Positions 22,580 through 33,968 of a stretch of 64,000 nt of DNA are shown here, piece by piece. Where the stretch lies: the NCBI GenBank assembly GCA_017163975.1, contig JAFFSR010000370.1, positions 806,001 to 870,000 on the forward strand, read 5' to 3'. Source of the DNA: Anastatus disparis. Taxonomy: Eukaryota; Arthropoda; Insecta; Hymenoptera; Eupelmidae. The stretch's first letter is position 1. Each line of letters starts with the position of its first letter. Under the pieces are notes generated by a model. The model was not told the DNA's origin. It saw nothing but the letters and a program-made list of their open reading frames with translations, and made no database searches. A program made the position numbers and the translations under genes.

Positions 22580-24005
22580 TTGGCTTTCTCTTTCAAATCC
22601 TGTTGGAAATATTTGGTTATTTCTTTTTGCGCATGCGCCAAGTCAATAGAAGTAAGGAGTGATTTTTCAGTCTAAAAAGTGCCACCTTTGAGCAATGCTA
22701 CTAACTTTGGATTGATCAAACGAGTAATTATAATTATAAGATCTGAAAATTTAGGTTTCTTAAGCAATTTCTTATTTTGGAGCATATCGTTTCGAGCATC
22801 AAGTGCAAAACTACAAGTGAATGAAAATGGCGCATTTTTTATATTTTTTTTGGCGAGATTTCTAGGCTTATGATTTAAAAAAACCAATATAAGATCAAAT
22901 AAAACATCAACCGTCAGAAAATTAACCCTTTCAGAATGGAATTTTTATTTCATCATGAAAAGTTCTGATAACCATTTAGCGATGATAAGTGTTCATTTAT
23001 AAAGCAATTTTTGCGATAAAAAAATTTTTTTTACTTTTTTCTTTTCAAGTTTTCTCAGTTTCTATCAAAGATATATTAACTTAGGCCCTTAGTTTGAGAT
23101 CGGAAATAGTCCACTTCAATCTAATAAACATATTTTTTTAACAAAATTTGGAGCCAATTTTGCACACTTTCAAAAAAACCAAAAATGTCAATGTACATTG
23201 TAATGTACATTGGTTCTGAAAGGGTTAAAATGAATTTAACACATACATAAATGGCCCTTTTCAGGACCAACATAATGTGCAAATTCTGATCGAACAACCT
23301 CCCCATGGTGCACATTGGGTAACGCGAATGTCGATGGCAAACTCAGTAATGGATTGCAGAAAGCAGAATCAAAGCCATGTGAACATAGCTGTGGGACACA
23401 TTGCTACTTTACGAAAACTATGGATACGATGTTTCTGCCAACCAATATGTAATTGACGTCCAGGAATGAGATTTAAAAAAACCTTTTTACAAATATCCAA
23501 AAACTTCATAGCAATTTAAAAAACGTAATAATTAATTTTTTTCCATTTTTTAAGGTCATTTCTGCCTTTGAGCTTTAAAGTCCAAGATTCAGACGTGATG
23601 AAGTTAAACAGATCCTGGATTCAGATTAAGCAATTTTGAGAATGTAAGCATAAATTCATTTTAATTTTATAAAGGTTGATTTTTTATTTGACCTTATACT
23701 GTTTCTTTTTAAATCATAAACCTAGAAATCTCGCCAAAAAAATAAAAACGCGCGATTTTCATTTGCTCGTAGTTCTGCACCTGATGCTCGAAACAATATG
23801 CTCCAAAAAAAAGAAACCATTTAAAAAAACTTACATTTTCAGATCTCATAATCAGAATTACTCTTTTGATCAATCCAAAGTTAGTAGCATTGCTCAAAAG
23901 TGGCACTTTTTAAATTGAAAAATAATTCCCCACTCCACTTGACTTAGCGCATGCGCAAAGAGACATAGCCAAATATTTCTAACAGGATTAGAAAGAGGAA
24001 GCAAA
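22580..24005. mobile_element. Foldback element with arms of about 330-360 bp
   Basis: 22580-22915 is mirrored by 23670-24005: GCGCATGCGC, GAGCAATGCTACTAACTTTG and GGCGAGATTTCTAGG each occur in both arms in opposite orientation. Pairing resumes on the far side of a nested piggyBac-type MITE (22926-23224). Short ORFs on both strands of both arms are the same repeat read in different frames. No transposase was found. Confidence 0.8.
22926..23224. mobile_element. piggyBac-type MITE with TTAA target duplication
   Basis: The ends are CCCTTTCAGAA and TTCTGAAAGGG, bounded on both sides by TTAA (22922-22925 and 23225-23228). TTAA duplication and CCCTTT-type ends are the signature of the piggyBac superfamily. 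The element is 299 bp and noncoding, and contains a small palindrome, AATGTACATTGTAATGTACATT in two halves, near its right end. It is inserted in the left arm of the surrounding foldback. Confidence 0.85.
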
Positions 24006-24969
24006 ACCTTTCATTTTACATTTTTGATCACTTTGATTAGCCTATCTTTGGCGGAGATATGACCATTTGAATAACATCTTATATATTTATTCGATTAATT
24101 CATATTTTTTTCGAGTACTCGAGTAAATTGAGCAATTCATATTTTCCGAGTATTCAAGTAATTCATATTTTTTCGAGTATTTTGAATGAAATCTCAAGTA
24201 CCCCTCAAGTGCGAGCCCTTGATTTTTGAGTCGAATTTTTTCTCAGAGTTCGAGCTGAGTACTCGAAACCATCAAGTACTTGACAAAAATATGAACTCGA
24301 ATAACTAGTGTTACTTGAATTTTTTCACTGATGAAAAGTATTTTAAAAAGTAGACAGTTGCTTGAACAATCAATTGATCGGTCACCATTGAAAATCAATT
24401 GTTTATATCAGTTGTTTATTTATTGGAAGGAGTTTGTTTATACGAATAATTGCACATAAATTACGTTTGATTCTATGATTTTATAAGCTAGATTCAGCTG
24501 CCCTTGGAGGGCTCGCTTCCACCGCCACGCCTCACGCCAATTCGATGCCATCAGCGATGGCAAAATATGATTTATGTTACGGTTTGGGATGATGATATCA
24601 AGTAAGAATTCCCACACATGTGGCTTCACAGGGTATTTAATTGTTTGTTTTTCATCTACTTTTATTGAATTTATTTGTATGTTACATTATATTAGATTAT
24701 ACATCTTGATGAAGTGCATTGCAAATCTGTGCATAACGATTTTAATACAGGAAAATTATCAACTGATTATTTTAATCGTTTTATAAATGATGTACTTTTT
24801 CTATCAAATTTATTCGGCAATAAGTAATTATTGTATATCTGTATCTATCATTTAATTTTTAAATTCTATTTCTTAGCATGGATTTGTTAATTTTAATATT
24901 TGAATTTTATAAATATATCTTATGTTTGAAATTTTTATATTAATTTTGGTTACGTATTCTCTTTTTTAT
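24006..24969. other. Spacer with no assigned gene
   Basis: 24090-24180 carries three copies of a TTCATATTTT...CGAGTA phrase. A short GC-rich patch at 24500-24565 contains the palindrome GCCATCAGCGATGGC. Neither matches anything I recognise. Confidence 0.35.
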
Positions 24970-25265
24970 GAGGAGCGCGGTGGCGTAACGGATAGAGCTC
25001 TTGCCTTCAACGCGGTGGGCATGGGTTCGAATCCTGGCCAGGCACCTCTGGCTTTTTTTCGAAAGAAAATTAGTGTATGTGCTACCCATATCGCGACTCT
25101 TAAAAAATCCGACCTCATTGAGTATCGGTTGATTGTTGGTCACAAAAGTGGCTGACCATCAATCGGTAGTCAAAGTTTTCGGTATGGTGGGTCTGACAGT
25201 CTAGCCTGATGTAATGTGTTAAACGGATACCGGGCTGGACTCCCTCGACTTCACCATATAAAAAA
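24970..25265 (+). mobile_element. tRNA-derived SINE
   Basis: The head carries a Pol III A box, TGGCGTAACGG (24981-24991), and a B box, GGTTCGAATCC (25024-25034), spaced as in a tRNA gene. A roughly 200-bp unrelated body follows, ending near CTTCACCATATAAAAAAGG. The tRNA-like part cannot fold into a clean acceptor stem and continues without a tRNA end, so it is a SINE, not a tRNA gene. It ends about 26 bp before the start codon of the OB-fold gene. Confidence 0.75.
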
Positions 25266-25291
25266 GGTTAATCATATAGAGGAGTATATTA

Positions 25292-26735
25292 ATGTCTGGA
25301 TCAAAAAAAGGTAAAGTTATTTTAAACTTATAAAAAGGAAACCTTTTAAATTAAATAGTTATTATTTAATTAATAATTTAATTTCTATAACCTAATATTC
25401 ATTTTTGAGTTTCTAAACTTTAGATTAATAATCACTTATTAATAAATTATAATATAACAAAATATAAATTTATCTGAAATTTATTTTTTATTAATTTATT
25501 GATATTGATTATATTTCTTATATTTATTTTTCATTAATAAAATCGATTTTTTAAAAGTTATTTCAATAAATGCTGTAGATGTGGCAGAAGCTGCTGAAAG
25601 CGAAAGAATCCCTTTTACTTCATTGGATGATTTAAAATCTGTCAAATTATACGATTTAACTGTGTAAATAATAAGTGTTTTTATCAACAATTTTTTTTAA
25701 ATTGTGTTGTTTACTTAAAATCATATTTATACATTTTTCAATAAATCCAGAGAAGTCATTGGTTATGTTAATAATGTGAATGCTACAAGAAATGTAAAGT
25801 CATATAATCTTTTTACATTTACTTTGAACAATGGTGACGATGAGATAGTTCAAGTAACGGTTTGGAACAACGAAATAGAAAGAATAGAACCACACATAAA
25901 ATGTCATGAAGTAATTGATTATAAACTATATTATTAACTATTTGTTGAAACTGTCATTTTTCATTCAAATTAACATTTTAAATTCATAGATAATTCATTT
26001 GAATGGAATTTACAGTAAGCCGATAGAAAAAAAATACAACGAAGGAACTGTGAGTTATGAACTTATTGTTCAATCCAACACAGTTATAAATGTTTTAGGA
26101 ACGCACCGTATAAATTCAGTGGATACTTCATCCTTAACCCCAACTACTGTTTTATTAAAAGGTGCAGGTTTAATTGGAGGATATATAAGTACGTTTCTTA
26201 TTACTTATGTATAATGTTTTTTTTTATTTTGGTAATACAAAAATATTTTTATAATATTTTAGGAGTTAAAGCTTCATTAAAATCAGCTTTTGGATTAATC
26301 GTAAAACAAATCAACACAAAATCTAGCTGTGGATGCGGTTCAATCACTGATTGTGAATATAAATTTGAGGTACGAATTACATCATTCTCTGAAGATTGTA
26401 AAAATACATTCGTCAAAGGTCAACATCTTAAGTTAACTGGTCCTATGCAGTGTTCTGGTAAAAATGATTCATTATTATCGTTATTTTTATCTCTCTCTAA
26501 ATTTTTCAGATTTATTATTTGATGATAATTAAATTATTAAATATTTAAAATTTTTAATATAGTATATTAGTATGAGACAATATTAATTTAAAAGATGTTC
26601 ATATTTTTAGCTAATCCAGTTTATTTGTTAGTAAATAAGTTATCAGACATAAAGTTGTATGATGAGAAGCAAGATTTTTTTTTATTTTTGTTTAAAGGTA
26701 TAAAATCGATTCCATCCAAGAAAAGACAGATATAA
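25292..26735 (+). CDS. Six-exon OB-fold protein, RPA1-like, apparently intact
   Basis: Exons at 25292-25310, 25558-25663, 25751-25910, 25990-26188, 26263-26457 and 26611-26735 join with consistent phase (1, 2, 0, 1, 1). They total 804 nt, giving 267 residues plus stop. All five introns are GT...AG and 74-247 bp long. Residues about 33-130 resemble the first DNA-binding OB-fold of RPA1, the large subunit of the single-strand DNA-binding replication protein A: IPFTSLDDLKSVKLYDL, then a FTFTLNNGDDEIVQVTVWNN strand pair and KPIEKKYNEGTVSYELIV. A second domain has CGCGSITDCEYKF and ends basic (PSKKRQI). At about half RPA1 length, it lacks the other OB-folds. Its role is presumably single-strand DNA binding (inferred). 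AATAAA lies at 26864-26869. The first exon is tiny, so the start is less certain than the rest. Confidence 0.75.
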
Positions 26736-27161
26736 TATAATCATAGCGATTCATCGAAGACTCTGAAATCTGATTATAAATCTTGCACTCTATATTCATT
26801 GCACTAAATAAGTTATGACATTTTGAAATTCTGTATAACTGTAATTTAAATTTTGTAATTTTTAATAAATCAACTCTCTAATGTTAATTACACTAATTAT
26901 TATTTGATAATTAATACATGAAAACCGATACTTTTCTACAATCTTCAGTGCCGTGGACTTCAAATATTGATAACATATAATCTGAAAATTTTAAATCAAC
27001 TATTTTTTAAAATTAATTATTAAATTAATTACTAATCAATTCAATTCATTGAATTTCAATTATGATGATCATTAGTGATACCTATAGATATTAAAATATT
27101 ATGTATAATTTTATAGAAGAGAGTATATAGAAGTGAGCTTAAAATGCTGATTCACATGAGT
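26736..27161. other. 3' flank of the OB-fold gene
   Basis: AT-rich. An AATAAA signal at 26864-26869, about 130 bp past the stop codon, is the likely poly(A) signal of the gene. Nothing else was recognised before the candidate LTR. Confidence 0.5.
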
Positions 27162-27784
27162 TGATAGCGCTTCTCGCGCCAATTATTGCCTTGTGACTGC
27201 TGATTCACCCATAATTATAACATAATGCATGATTATTAATATATATAATTTTAATTATTTAATTAAAAGTAACTAAGAACAATTATTAGAAATAATTATA
27301 AAAAAAGAAAAGAAAATAAAGAAATAGACACTATACAAAGTAGCTACTGTATAGTTAAAAAAGAGTAAAGTTTATAATCGCATCAATCTCATATATATAC
27401 AAAAGAAAGTAGCTACTGAAGCCTAAGTAAAGCGATCGTTGTGCGAGTCATCAGCAAGCATACATGCTAATACGAGCATATGTGTGTAAGCGAGAAAGAG
27501 TATAAATAGGCCGAAAGGAGAGAAAAGAGTAGATTCGGTTTTGTTCTCGATCGCAAGCAAGACTTGGGTGCTTCTCTGCTCCCAAGCTCGAACCTCGCTT
27601 GATCTAGCCTTCTAGGCAAGGAACAGTACATCGCCCTAAGGGTAATCCAGAATGCGACGTAACCGATGAGCTGACCTCTCTCCTTCCTATTATTAGAGTC
27701 TCATCCTTTTTGTACAATGACCTTTATCTTAAATAAATATTCAATTGAACTGTATTTTTGAAGTGATAACTTCTTATGGGACAT
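27162..27784 (+). mobile_element. Candidate solo LTR (about 620 bp)
   Basis: A TATAAATA box (27501-27508) is followed by a GC-richer segment and an AATAAA signal (27732-27737), the U3-R-U5 layout of an LTR. A 5-bp direct repeat, TGAGT, lies at 27157-27161 and 27785-27789. The right end reads ...GGGACAT, not a clean CA, so the exact boundary is uncertain. No retroviral coding sequence adjoins it. The alternative is a host promoter with a short transcript. Confidence 0.45.
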
Positions 27785-28398
27785 TGAGTTGCTTAGGAAT
27801 TTAGACAAAAATTTAAGATCAAATTAAGCTTGTAAAACTTAAATTTTCAGATCGTAAAACTTAAATATGTAAACAAAAAAACTAAGGCCTGAATATTAGT
27901 GTGGTTAAAAAAAAATACATATAGAAAATGCATGTCTATTTCATATATATATATATATGGGTGTGTGTGTGTGAGAAAGAGGAGGCACATATTTAACTCG
28001 TAGGCACGACTGAAGTATACGAAAATGACACCCGATAACTTTTGGAGTTTTTATGTCGAACCTTTTTCAGTCATAGTTAACCAAAATTTTCAAATAATTT
28101 GCAATATAAAATAAAAGATTTATCATTGAATATTTGCATTTCTTACTTCGAGAGCTTCGCCGCGGATTTTCATTTGCAAAAATCGGTCAATTTTTACATA
28201 AATTATGCTAAATAATTATTTATTTCATTTCATGAAAAATCGTCTGATTTCTTTCATTTAAATTTGTTAAACTTCGTAGATAAGCGCTTACATTGGAATA
28301 AAAATTGCTAATTGTGAAATTTCGATTATTGCAAATAAATAAGTTGAAAATATTTACTCGAGTTGAAAAAAGAAAAGTCATTTAAATAGACTAAGTGA
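27785..28398. other. AT-rich spacer before the giant element
   Basis: It contains a short (TA)n(TG)n tract (27945-27972) and no ORF. The last bases before the giant element read CTAAGTGA. Confidence 0.4.
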
Positions 28399-28640
28399 CC
28401 CTTACAGAAAAAAACTATAATCGATGACCGTAGTGAGCTATAGTCTAGGATTGTAGTGATACTATATTCATGTATTATAATATATTATAGTAATGAAGTA
28501 TAGTTTCTTATATTATTTTCACGCTACTATAATCGGAGAATATATTAATCATAATGTTTATATACTACAAGTCTATAGTTGGTCGTCTTATAGTGCATTG
28601 ATAGGTTTATGATTTATAGACTCATCGTTTATGGGTTTAT
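28399..28640 (+). repeat. Left unique inverted terminus of the giant element
   Basis: Unique, non-satellite sequence from CCCTTACAG through GGTCGTCTTATAGTGCATTG and into the first satellite units (ACTCATCGTTTATGGG). It is matched inverted, with few differences, by the right terminus. Confidence 0.85.
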
Positions 28641-29908
28641 GGTTTATAAGTTTATGGGTTTATGGTATATAAGTTTATGGTTTATGGGTTAAGAGTTTAT
28701 GGTTTATGGGTTTATGGTTTATGGGTTTATGGTTTATGGGTTTATGGTTTATGGATTTATAGTTTATGGGTTTATGGGTTTATGGGTTCATGGGTTTATG
28801 GTTTATAGGTTAATGGTTTATGGGTTTATGGGGTTATGGGTTTATGGTTTTTGGGTTTATGGTTTATAGATTTATGGTGTATGAGTATATGTTTTATGGC
28901 TTAATGGATTATGGGTTTATGGTTTATAGGTTTGTGGTGTATGAGTTTATGTTTTATGGGTTTATGGATTATAGGCTTATGGATTATGGGTTTATGGTAT
29001 ATGGGTTTATAAGTTTACGGGTTTATGGTTTATGGTTTATAAGTTTATGAGTTTATGGTTTATAAGTTTATGAGTTTATGGTTTAAGGGTTTATGTTTTA
29101 TAAGTTAATGGTTTATAAGTTTATGGTTTATAGTTTATAGGTTTGTGGTGTATGAGTTTATGTTTTATGGATTTATGGATTATAGGTTTATGGATTATGG
29201 GTTTATGGTTTATGGGTTTATGGGTTTACGGGTTTATGGTTTATGATTTATAAGTTTATGAGTTCATGGTTGATGATATATAAGTTTATGAGTTTATGGT
29301 TTATGGGTTTATAGTTTATAAGTTTATGGTTTACAAAATTATAGTTTATGGTCTATCGTGTATGAGTTAATAGGTTTATCAATTATGGTTTATGGGTTTA
29401 TCAATTCTAGTTCATGGGTTTATGGTTCATGTGCTTATGTTTTATGAGTTTTTGGTTTATGGGTTTATGGCTTATGGGTTTATGGTTTATGGGTTTATGG
29501 TTTATGGGTTTATGGTTTATGGGTTTATGGTTTATGGGTTTATGGTTTATGGGTTTATGGTTTATGGGTTTATGGTTTATGGGTTTATGGTTTATGGGTT
29601 TATGGTTTATGGGTTTATGGTTTATAGGTTTATGGGTTTATGGTTTATGGGTTTATGGTTTATGGGTTTATGGTTTATTGGTTTATGGTTTATGAATTTA
29701 TGGTTTATGGGTCTATGGTTTATGGGTTTATAGTTTATTGGTTTATGGGTTTATGGTTTATGGGTTGATGATTTATGGGTTTATGGTTTATTGGTTTATG
29801 AGTTTATGGTTTATTGGTTTATGGTTTATGAATTTATGGTTTATGGGTTTATAACTTATGGGTGTATGGGTTTATGGTTTATGGATTTATGGTTTATAGG
29901 CTTATGGT
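28641..29908 (+). repeat. TTTATGG satellite, left arm, distal part
   Basis: Degenerate units of 7-8 bp (TTTATGG, TTTATGGG), most regular as 15-bp pairs at 29457-29625, where about 11 units are nearly identical. The ORFs read as repeats of MVYGF or MGLWF and are not proteins. Confidence 0.95.
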
Positions 29909-30662
29909 TGAAAAGAATTTATGTACATTGAAAAGATATACATATATTTTACGTATTCGAATCAGACAAACACATGTAAATATATTAGAGGAATGAACAT
30001 AAAATGATAGTATAACATATAAACAATTATAATTAAAGTTCAAGATATATGAATTTATTACAAATATAAACTTAAGTACAACTTTACAATCTATTATCCA
30101 AAATTCTAGTTTCAATGTACTATTTGCTTTATTTTAACGATATTACAATTTACTTTTATTAGAAAACTTATACGGTTCTAAATTTATTACAAAAATTATA
30201 CGGTTCTGAGTTACCTTTTTTTAGATACCAACGATTGAACGCTCGCTGTCTCTCGCCTCCGAACCCTGATGCACGTGTCCGGATCCTTTCCTTCCAGGAG
30301 CCGTCACACTCAAAACGCACACAGATCGATTATATTTACTGCACTTTGCAGATGCATAATTTAGTCGAATATTTTATTTAGGAGATGAATTTCTTCTCAC
30401 TCAAATAGATTTATTTTACAACGGACAAAGTCCGTGGACGTCCTTAATTATAGGATGCGTGGTCTTGATGAGGTGGGTCCTAGCGCAAAGGCACGATGCT
30501 GGTCCGAAGGAGAAAGAGAAGAGAGAGAATATTGCTAAACCTGCGGTATTTATGTAACGTGATTTTCGCACAGCGCTGCGAACTTCTCCTTGATTGAACT
30601 ACTTTACATATATAGGCGCGTAATTTCAAAACTCTCATCGTGCAAAGTACGTACATGTTACA
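29909..30662 (-). repeat. 3' LTR of the Gypsy element
   Basis: 754 bp. On the plus strand it starts TGAAAAGAATTT and ends CATGTTACA. It shares nearly all of its length with the LTR at 36937-37697, differing by scattered substitutions and a few small indels. Confidence 0.95.
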
Positions 30663-30680
30663 TTTCCCCCCTTTTTTCGG
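30663..30680 (-). promoter_or_regulatory. Polypurine tract
   Basis: The minus strand reads AAAAAAGGGGGGAAA immediately before the TGTAACATG start of the 3' LTR. This is the primer site for plus-strand DNA synthesis in LTR elements. Confidence 0.9.
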
Positions 30681-31331
30681 GAGCGAATATCTCATATGAG
30701 CTTGCGAAAATTATAAATAGCACAGATAAATGGTTACTTTAGTACAAAAAAACGTATGTCATTCGCTTGAGCGTCTCAGTAGTTTTAAGATACACTTATT
30801 CTTATCTTATTTACATCAGGAATAACTTAAGGAGGGAACTTATTCCGTTTCATACTCTATTCTTATTAACTTACGGTAGCTACCTAAATATATATTTTTC
30901 TTTTTTTTCGCGCGCACATACACAATAATAACATAATGTATACAACTAAACTTATATACATCAAAGAAACGTGTCATCAAACATTGTACTGCTTTTTTGC
31001 AATTATAATTACCAATATCAAATAGCAATCGGATCATGAACATGCGAATCAAAAGATGATCCATCACAGAATACGCCAACGAATGAACCATACTTTTAAC
31101 CACAAGCATCACAAACACGATATGACTTTCAATCTAGTTATACATTTACTATGATTCTGTTGATGGCATGCTTCTTTGCCTTACATCTATTATAACACAT
31201 ACATACTATATACAATATTTACACATGCATTATCAAATATAATATTTCTGGCGAATAAGTATTTACACCTGAAGACTATTTTAGTCGCATCGTCCTTATT
31301 ATTTATTCATTTATTTTTCCTATTTTTATCT
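30681..31331. other. Noncoding segment between integrase and the 3' LTR
   Basis: AT-rich, with only short ORFs (for example 30840-31118 minus) lacking recognisable motifs. An envelope gene would be expected here in an errantivirus, but none is apparent. Confidence 0.5.
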
Positions 31332-32390
31332 TCATTCGTCCTGAACATATTTACGCAAATTGGTGCGATTATAAGTGCCGATTATTTGATTTTCATCATC
31401 ACACTTACTTAAAACAAACGCATTATTTCCTAATACGCGCGTGATTTTATATGGTCCTTCATATAATGGGAAGAATTTATGTGTGACTTTATCATTTGCA
31501 TTTGAAAGATGACGTACTCGCAAAAGTACCAAGTCATTAAGATTTATTTTGACCTTCGATACTGTTTTTTGTTGTTTTCTTCGTATTTCATAATTCTTTT
31601 TTAAATTTTCACGAGCTTTTATAATAATTTTGGCATGAGCAAGAGTCTTAGATGGCGGATATTTCACGACTTTAGTGATTTCATTGTCCTGTTCTCGCAT
31701 TCCGAAGTGGAGCTCCTCGGGAGTGAAACCTGTACTATGATATACAGTGCAATTAAGTATTTTTGTAATATTTGGCACGTAATTCACCCAAGATCTATGA
31801 CGTTCTGGACATAATGTTCGAAACAACCGCCCCAACTCGCGCATCACTCTCTCCGTAGGATTAGATTGAGGGTGCCTGATTGAACTATAGATTACCCGAA
31901 TTCCTTCAGCTTCAAGCTTCATTTTCCAATCCGGTGACGTGAATTGACTACCGTGGTCGCTAAGTACTTTAGTAGGTTTTCCGCATCGCGATATATATTT
32001 AATTAAGATTTTATTTAAACTAGCAGCTGTAGTTGCGCGTTTCATAGGGTATAAACATGTATATTTCGAAAAAGCATCCATAATTACCAAAATGAATTGC
32101 ATACCAGCGCGAGCTGATGGGAGCGGACCGTAGAAGTCTAATGTAACTAATTCTCCGGGTTTTTGCGCGTTTACTCATCCGAATTCTTTCTCCATTGCAA
32201 GCGCGGGACATTTGACGCGCTGACAGATATCACACGTTGCAATAAAAGCCTTCACGTTCGCTCTCATTTTATTCCAATAATAATATTGTCGGAGATAATT
32301 GATTGTTTTAAACACACCCGGGTGTCCTAGTTTTTCATGAATATTTTTTATCAACTTTTTTGTTAAATCTTGTGGTATAACCAACGCCAA
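31332..32390 (-). pseudogene. Gypsy integrase region
   Basis: In order: an HHCC zinc-binding module (HEKLGHPG ... CDICQRVKC, about 32230-32330), then after a stop at about 32175 the catalytic core with VIMDAFSKY, LSDHGSQF and PTERVMREL (the D, D, E positions), and a C-terminal GPY/F-like module (FPLYEGPYKITRVLGNNAF, about 31407-31463). Integrase inserts the element DNA into the chromosome. The stop between the zinc module and the core breaks the frame. Confidence 0.85.
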
Positions 32391-33082
32391 TTTTCTGAAT
32401 TTTTGTCTTTTTGAAATAAAGTATTTTTATAGATTTGAAAAATTTCTGTTTTATTACCCTTTTTTAATTCTTCAATTATGCATTTTATGTCCGGATCGAG
32501 AATTCGTTTATCGCCTATCGTTTTAAATACCTCTTTGTCTATCTTTTGCGCCTTCAATAGGCATATTAAAACCGATAAGGGCTCTTCATTTATAACCTCG
32601 GGAAAAACGCATCTTTGAATCGTTGCTACAATTAATTTATTTTCATTTTCTTCAAAAAACTTGCCTTCGGGATTCCTACTCAAAAAATCAGCAAAAATGT
32701 TATCTTCCCCCCTGCAATATGATATCTTAAATGAGTACTGCTGAAGTAGCAAACTCCATCGCATTAATCTCGCGTTTTGAAAATCTGTTGACTCCAGAAA
32801 CGTTAAAGCTTTATGATCAGTTATTATTTCGCATTCTATACCCAGTATGTACGTTCTAAATTTTAAGGCTGCGTATACTACTGCTAACAATTCTTTTTCA
32901 CTCGTTGTGTAATTTTCCTTTGTGCACATGCGTGATAAACATCTAGACACCACCGAAATCAAGCATTTTTCGCCCTGCTTATTGTTTTGATACAATACCG
33001 CGCCTATACCGTGATCACTTGCATCTGATTGTATTTTAAATTCAGCGCCCGATATTATATGACTTAGACCTACACTATTCAA
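32363..33082 (-). pseudogene. Gypsy RNase H region
   Basis: FKIQSDASDHGIGAVLYQ, TTSEKELLAVVYAAL and IITDHKALTFL are the catalytic and substrate motifs of Ty3/Gypsy RNase H, followed by FADFLSRNP and a connection region. It lies in a different frame from the RT segment upstream and from the integrase downstream, so frame changes occur at both borders. Confidence 0.85.
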
Positions 33083-33336
33083 GAAATGTTGTTTTAAAGT
33101 TTTAAATGCCTGAACTTCGATTTCCGTCCATTTCCATGTTGATTCTTTCTTTAACAGTTCCCTTAATGGATCGATGTCACGGCTATGTGCAATATTAAAC
33201 TGCCTATAATAGTTGCAAATACCTAAAAAAACTCTGCAACTGTGTTTTATTTTTTGGCTCCTCGAAATCGCGAATATCTTTTAATTTTTCTGGATCAGGC
33301 CCGATACCTGCAGGTGAGATTATAAATCCTAAAAAG

Positions 33337-33968
33337 TTAATATTTTTCTTTAAAAAAACTACATTTATTAAAATTTAATGTAAAATTAAACTTTATCGAT
33401 CTTTCAAAAATTAATTTTAATATTTTAATATGTTCTTCAAAAGTTTTTCTTCCTATCAGCATGTCATCTATATAAATCGCAATTTCTTTTAATAATGCAA
33501 TCCCAGAAAGAGCGTTTTTTATTGCTCTTATAAATCCTGCTCCCGCAGTTTTAACGCCAAACGGTATTCTTTTATATTGATATTGTGTGTTGTTGATTAA
33601 AAATGCCGTTAATTTTCGCGATTCTTCATGAAGCAGGATTTGCCAATAGCCGTAAGAAAGATCAAGTTTAGAGAAATTTTGCGCACCTTCATAATTTTGC
33701 AATAATTCGCTAATTAACGGTGGGGATTCAAGATCATTTTCTATGACTTTATTTAACTGTCTAGCATCCAAACAAACTCTAATTTTCCCTTCAGCCTTTC
33801 TTACAATACGCACTGGATTACAAAATGGACTTATTGATCTTTCTATTATATCCAATCGCAACATTTCATCTATTGCTTGTTTGACCTCTACTCTAAATGC
33901 AAAAGGAATCGGATAATTTTTTCTTATAACGGGCTTATTTGTAGTTAATTTTAAACAATGTTCATATC
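33337..33968 (-). pseudogene. Gypsy reverse transcriptase region
   Basis: IRVCLDARQLNK, FSKLDLSYGYWQI, KRIPFGVKTAGAGF and the catalytic IYIDDMLIG (YIDD) mark the fingers and palm. The thumb continues past 33337 in another frame (GIGPDPEKLKDI, about 33260-33300). It is frame-shifted relative to the upstream protease segment. Confidence 0.9.

Noticed and set aside
22033..23918. Several 60-80 residue ORFs on both strands
   Set aside because: They lie in the inverted arms of the foldback and mirror each other, so they are repeat shadows.
24438..24629. 63-residue minus-strand ORF with a GC-rich patch
   Set aside because: It is short with no recognisable motif or splice context; a coding function could not be supported.
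24970..25045. Functional tRNA gene
   Set aside because: A and B boxes are present, but there is no clean acceptor stem and the sequence runs on into a 200-bp SINE body.
24922..25155. 77-residue ORF overlapping the SINE
   Set aside because: It is a chance frame through Pol III promoter sequence and has no domain.
30681..31331. Envelope gene for the Gypsy element
   Set aside because: The space between integrase and the LTR holds only short ORFs without signal peptide, fusion or transmembrane features.
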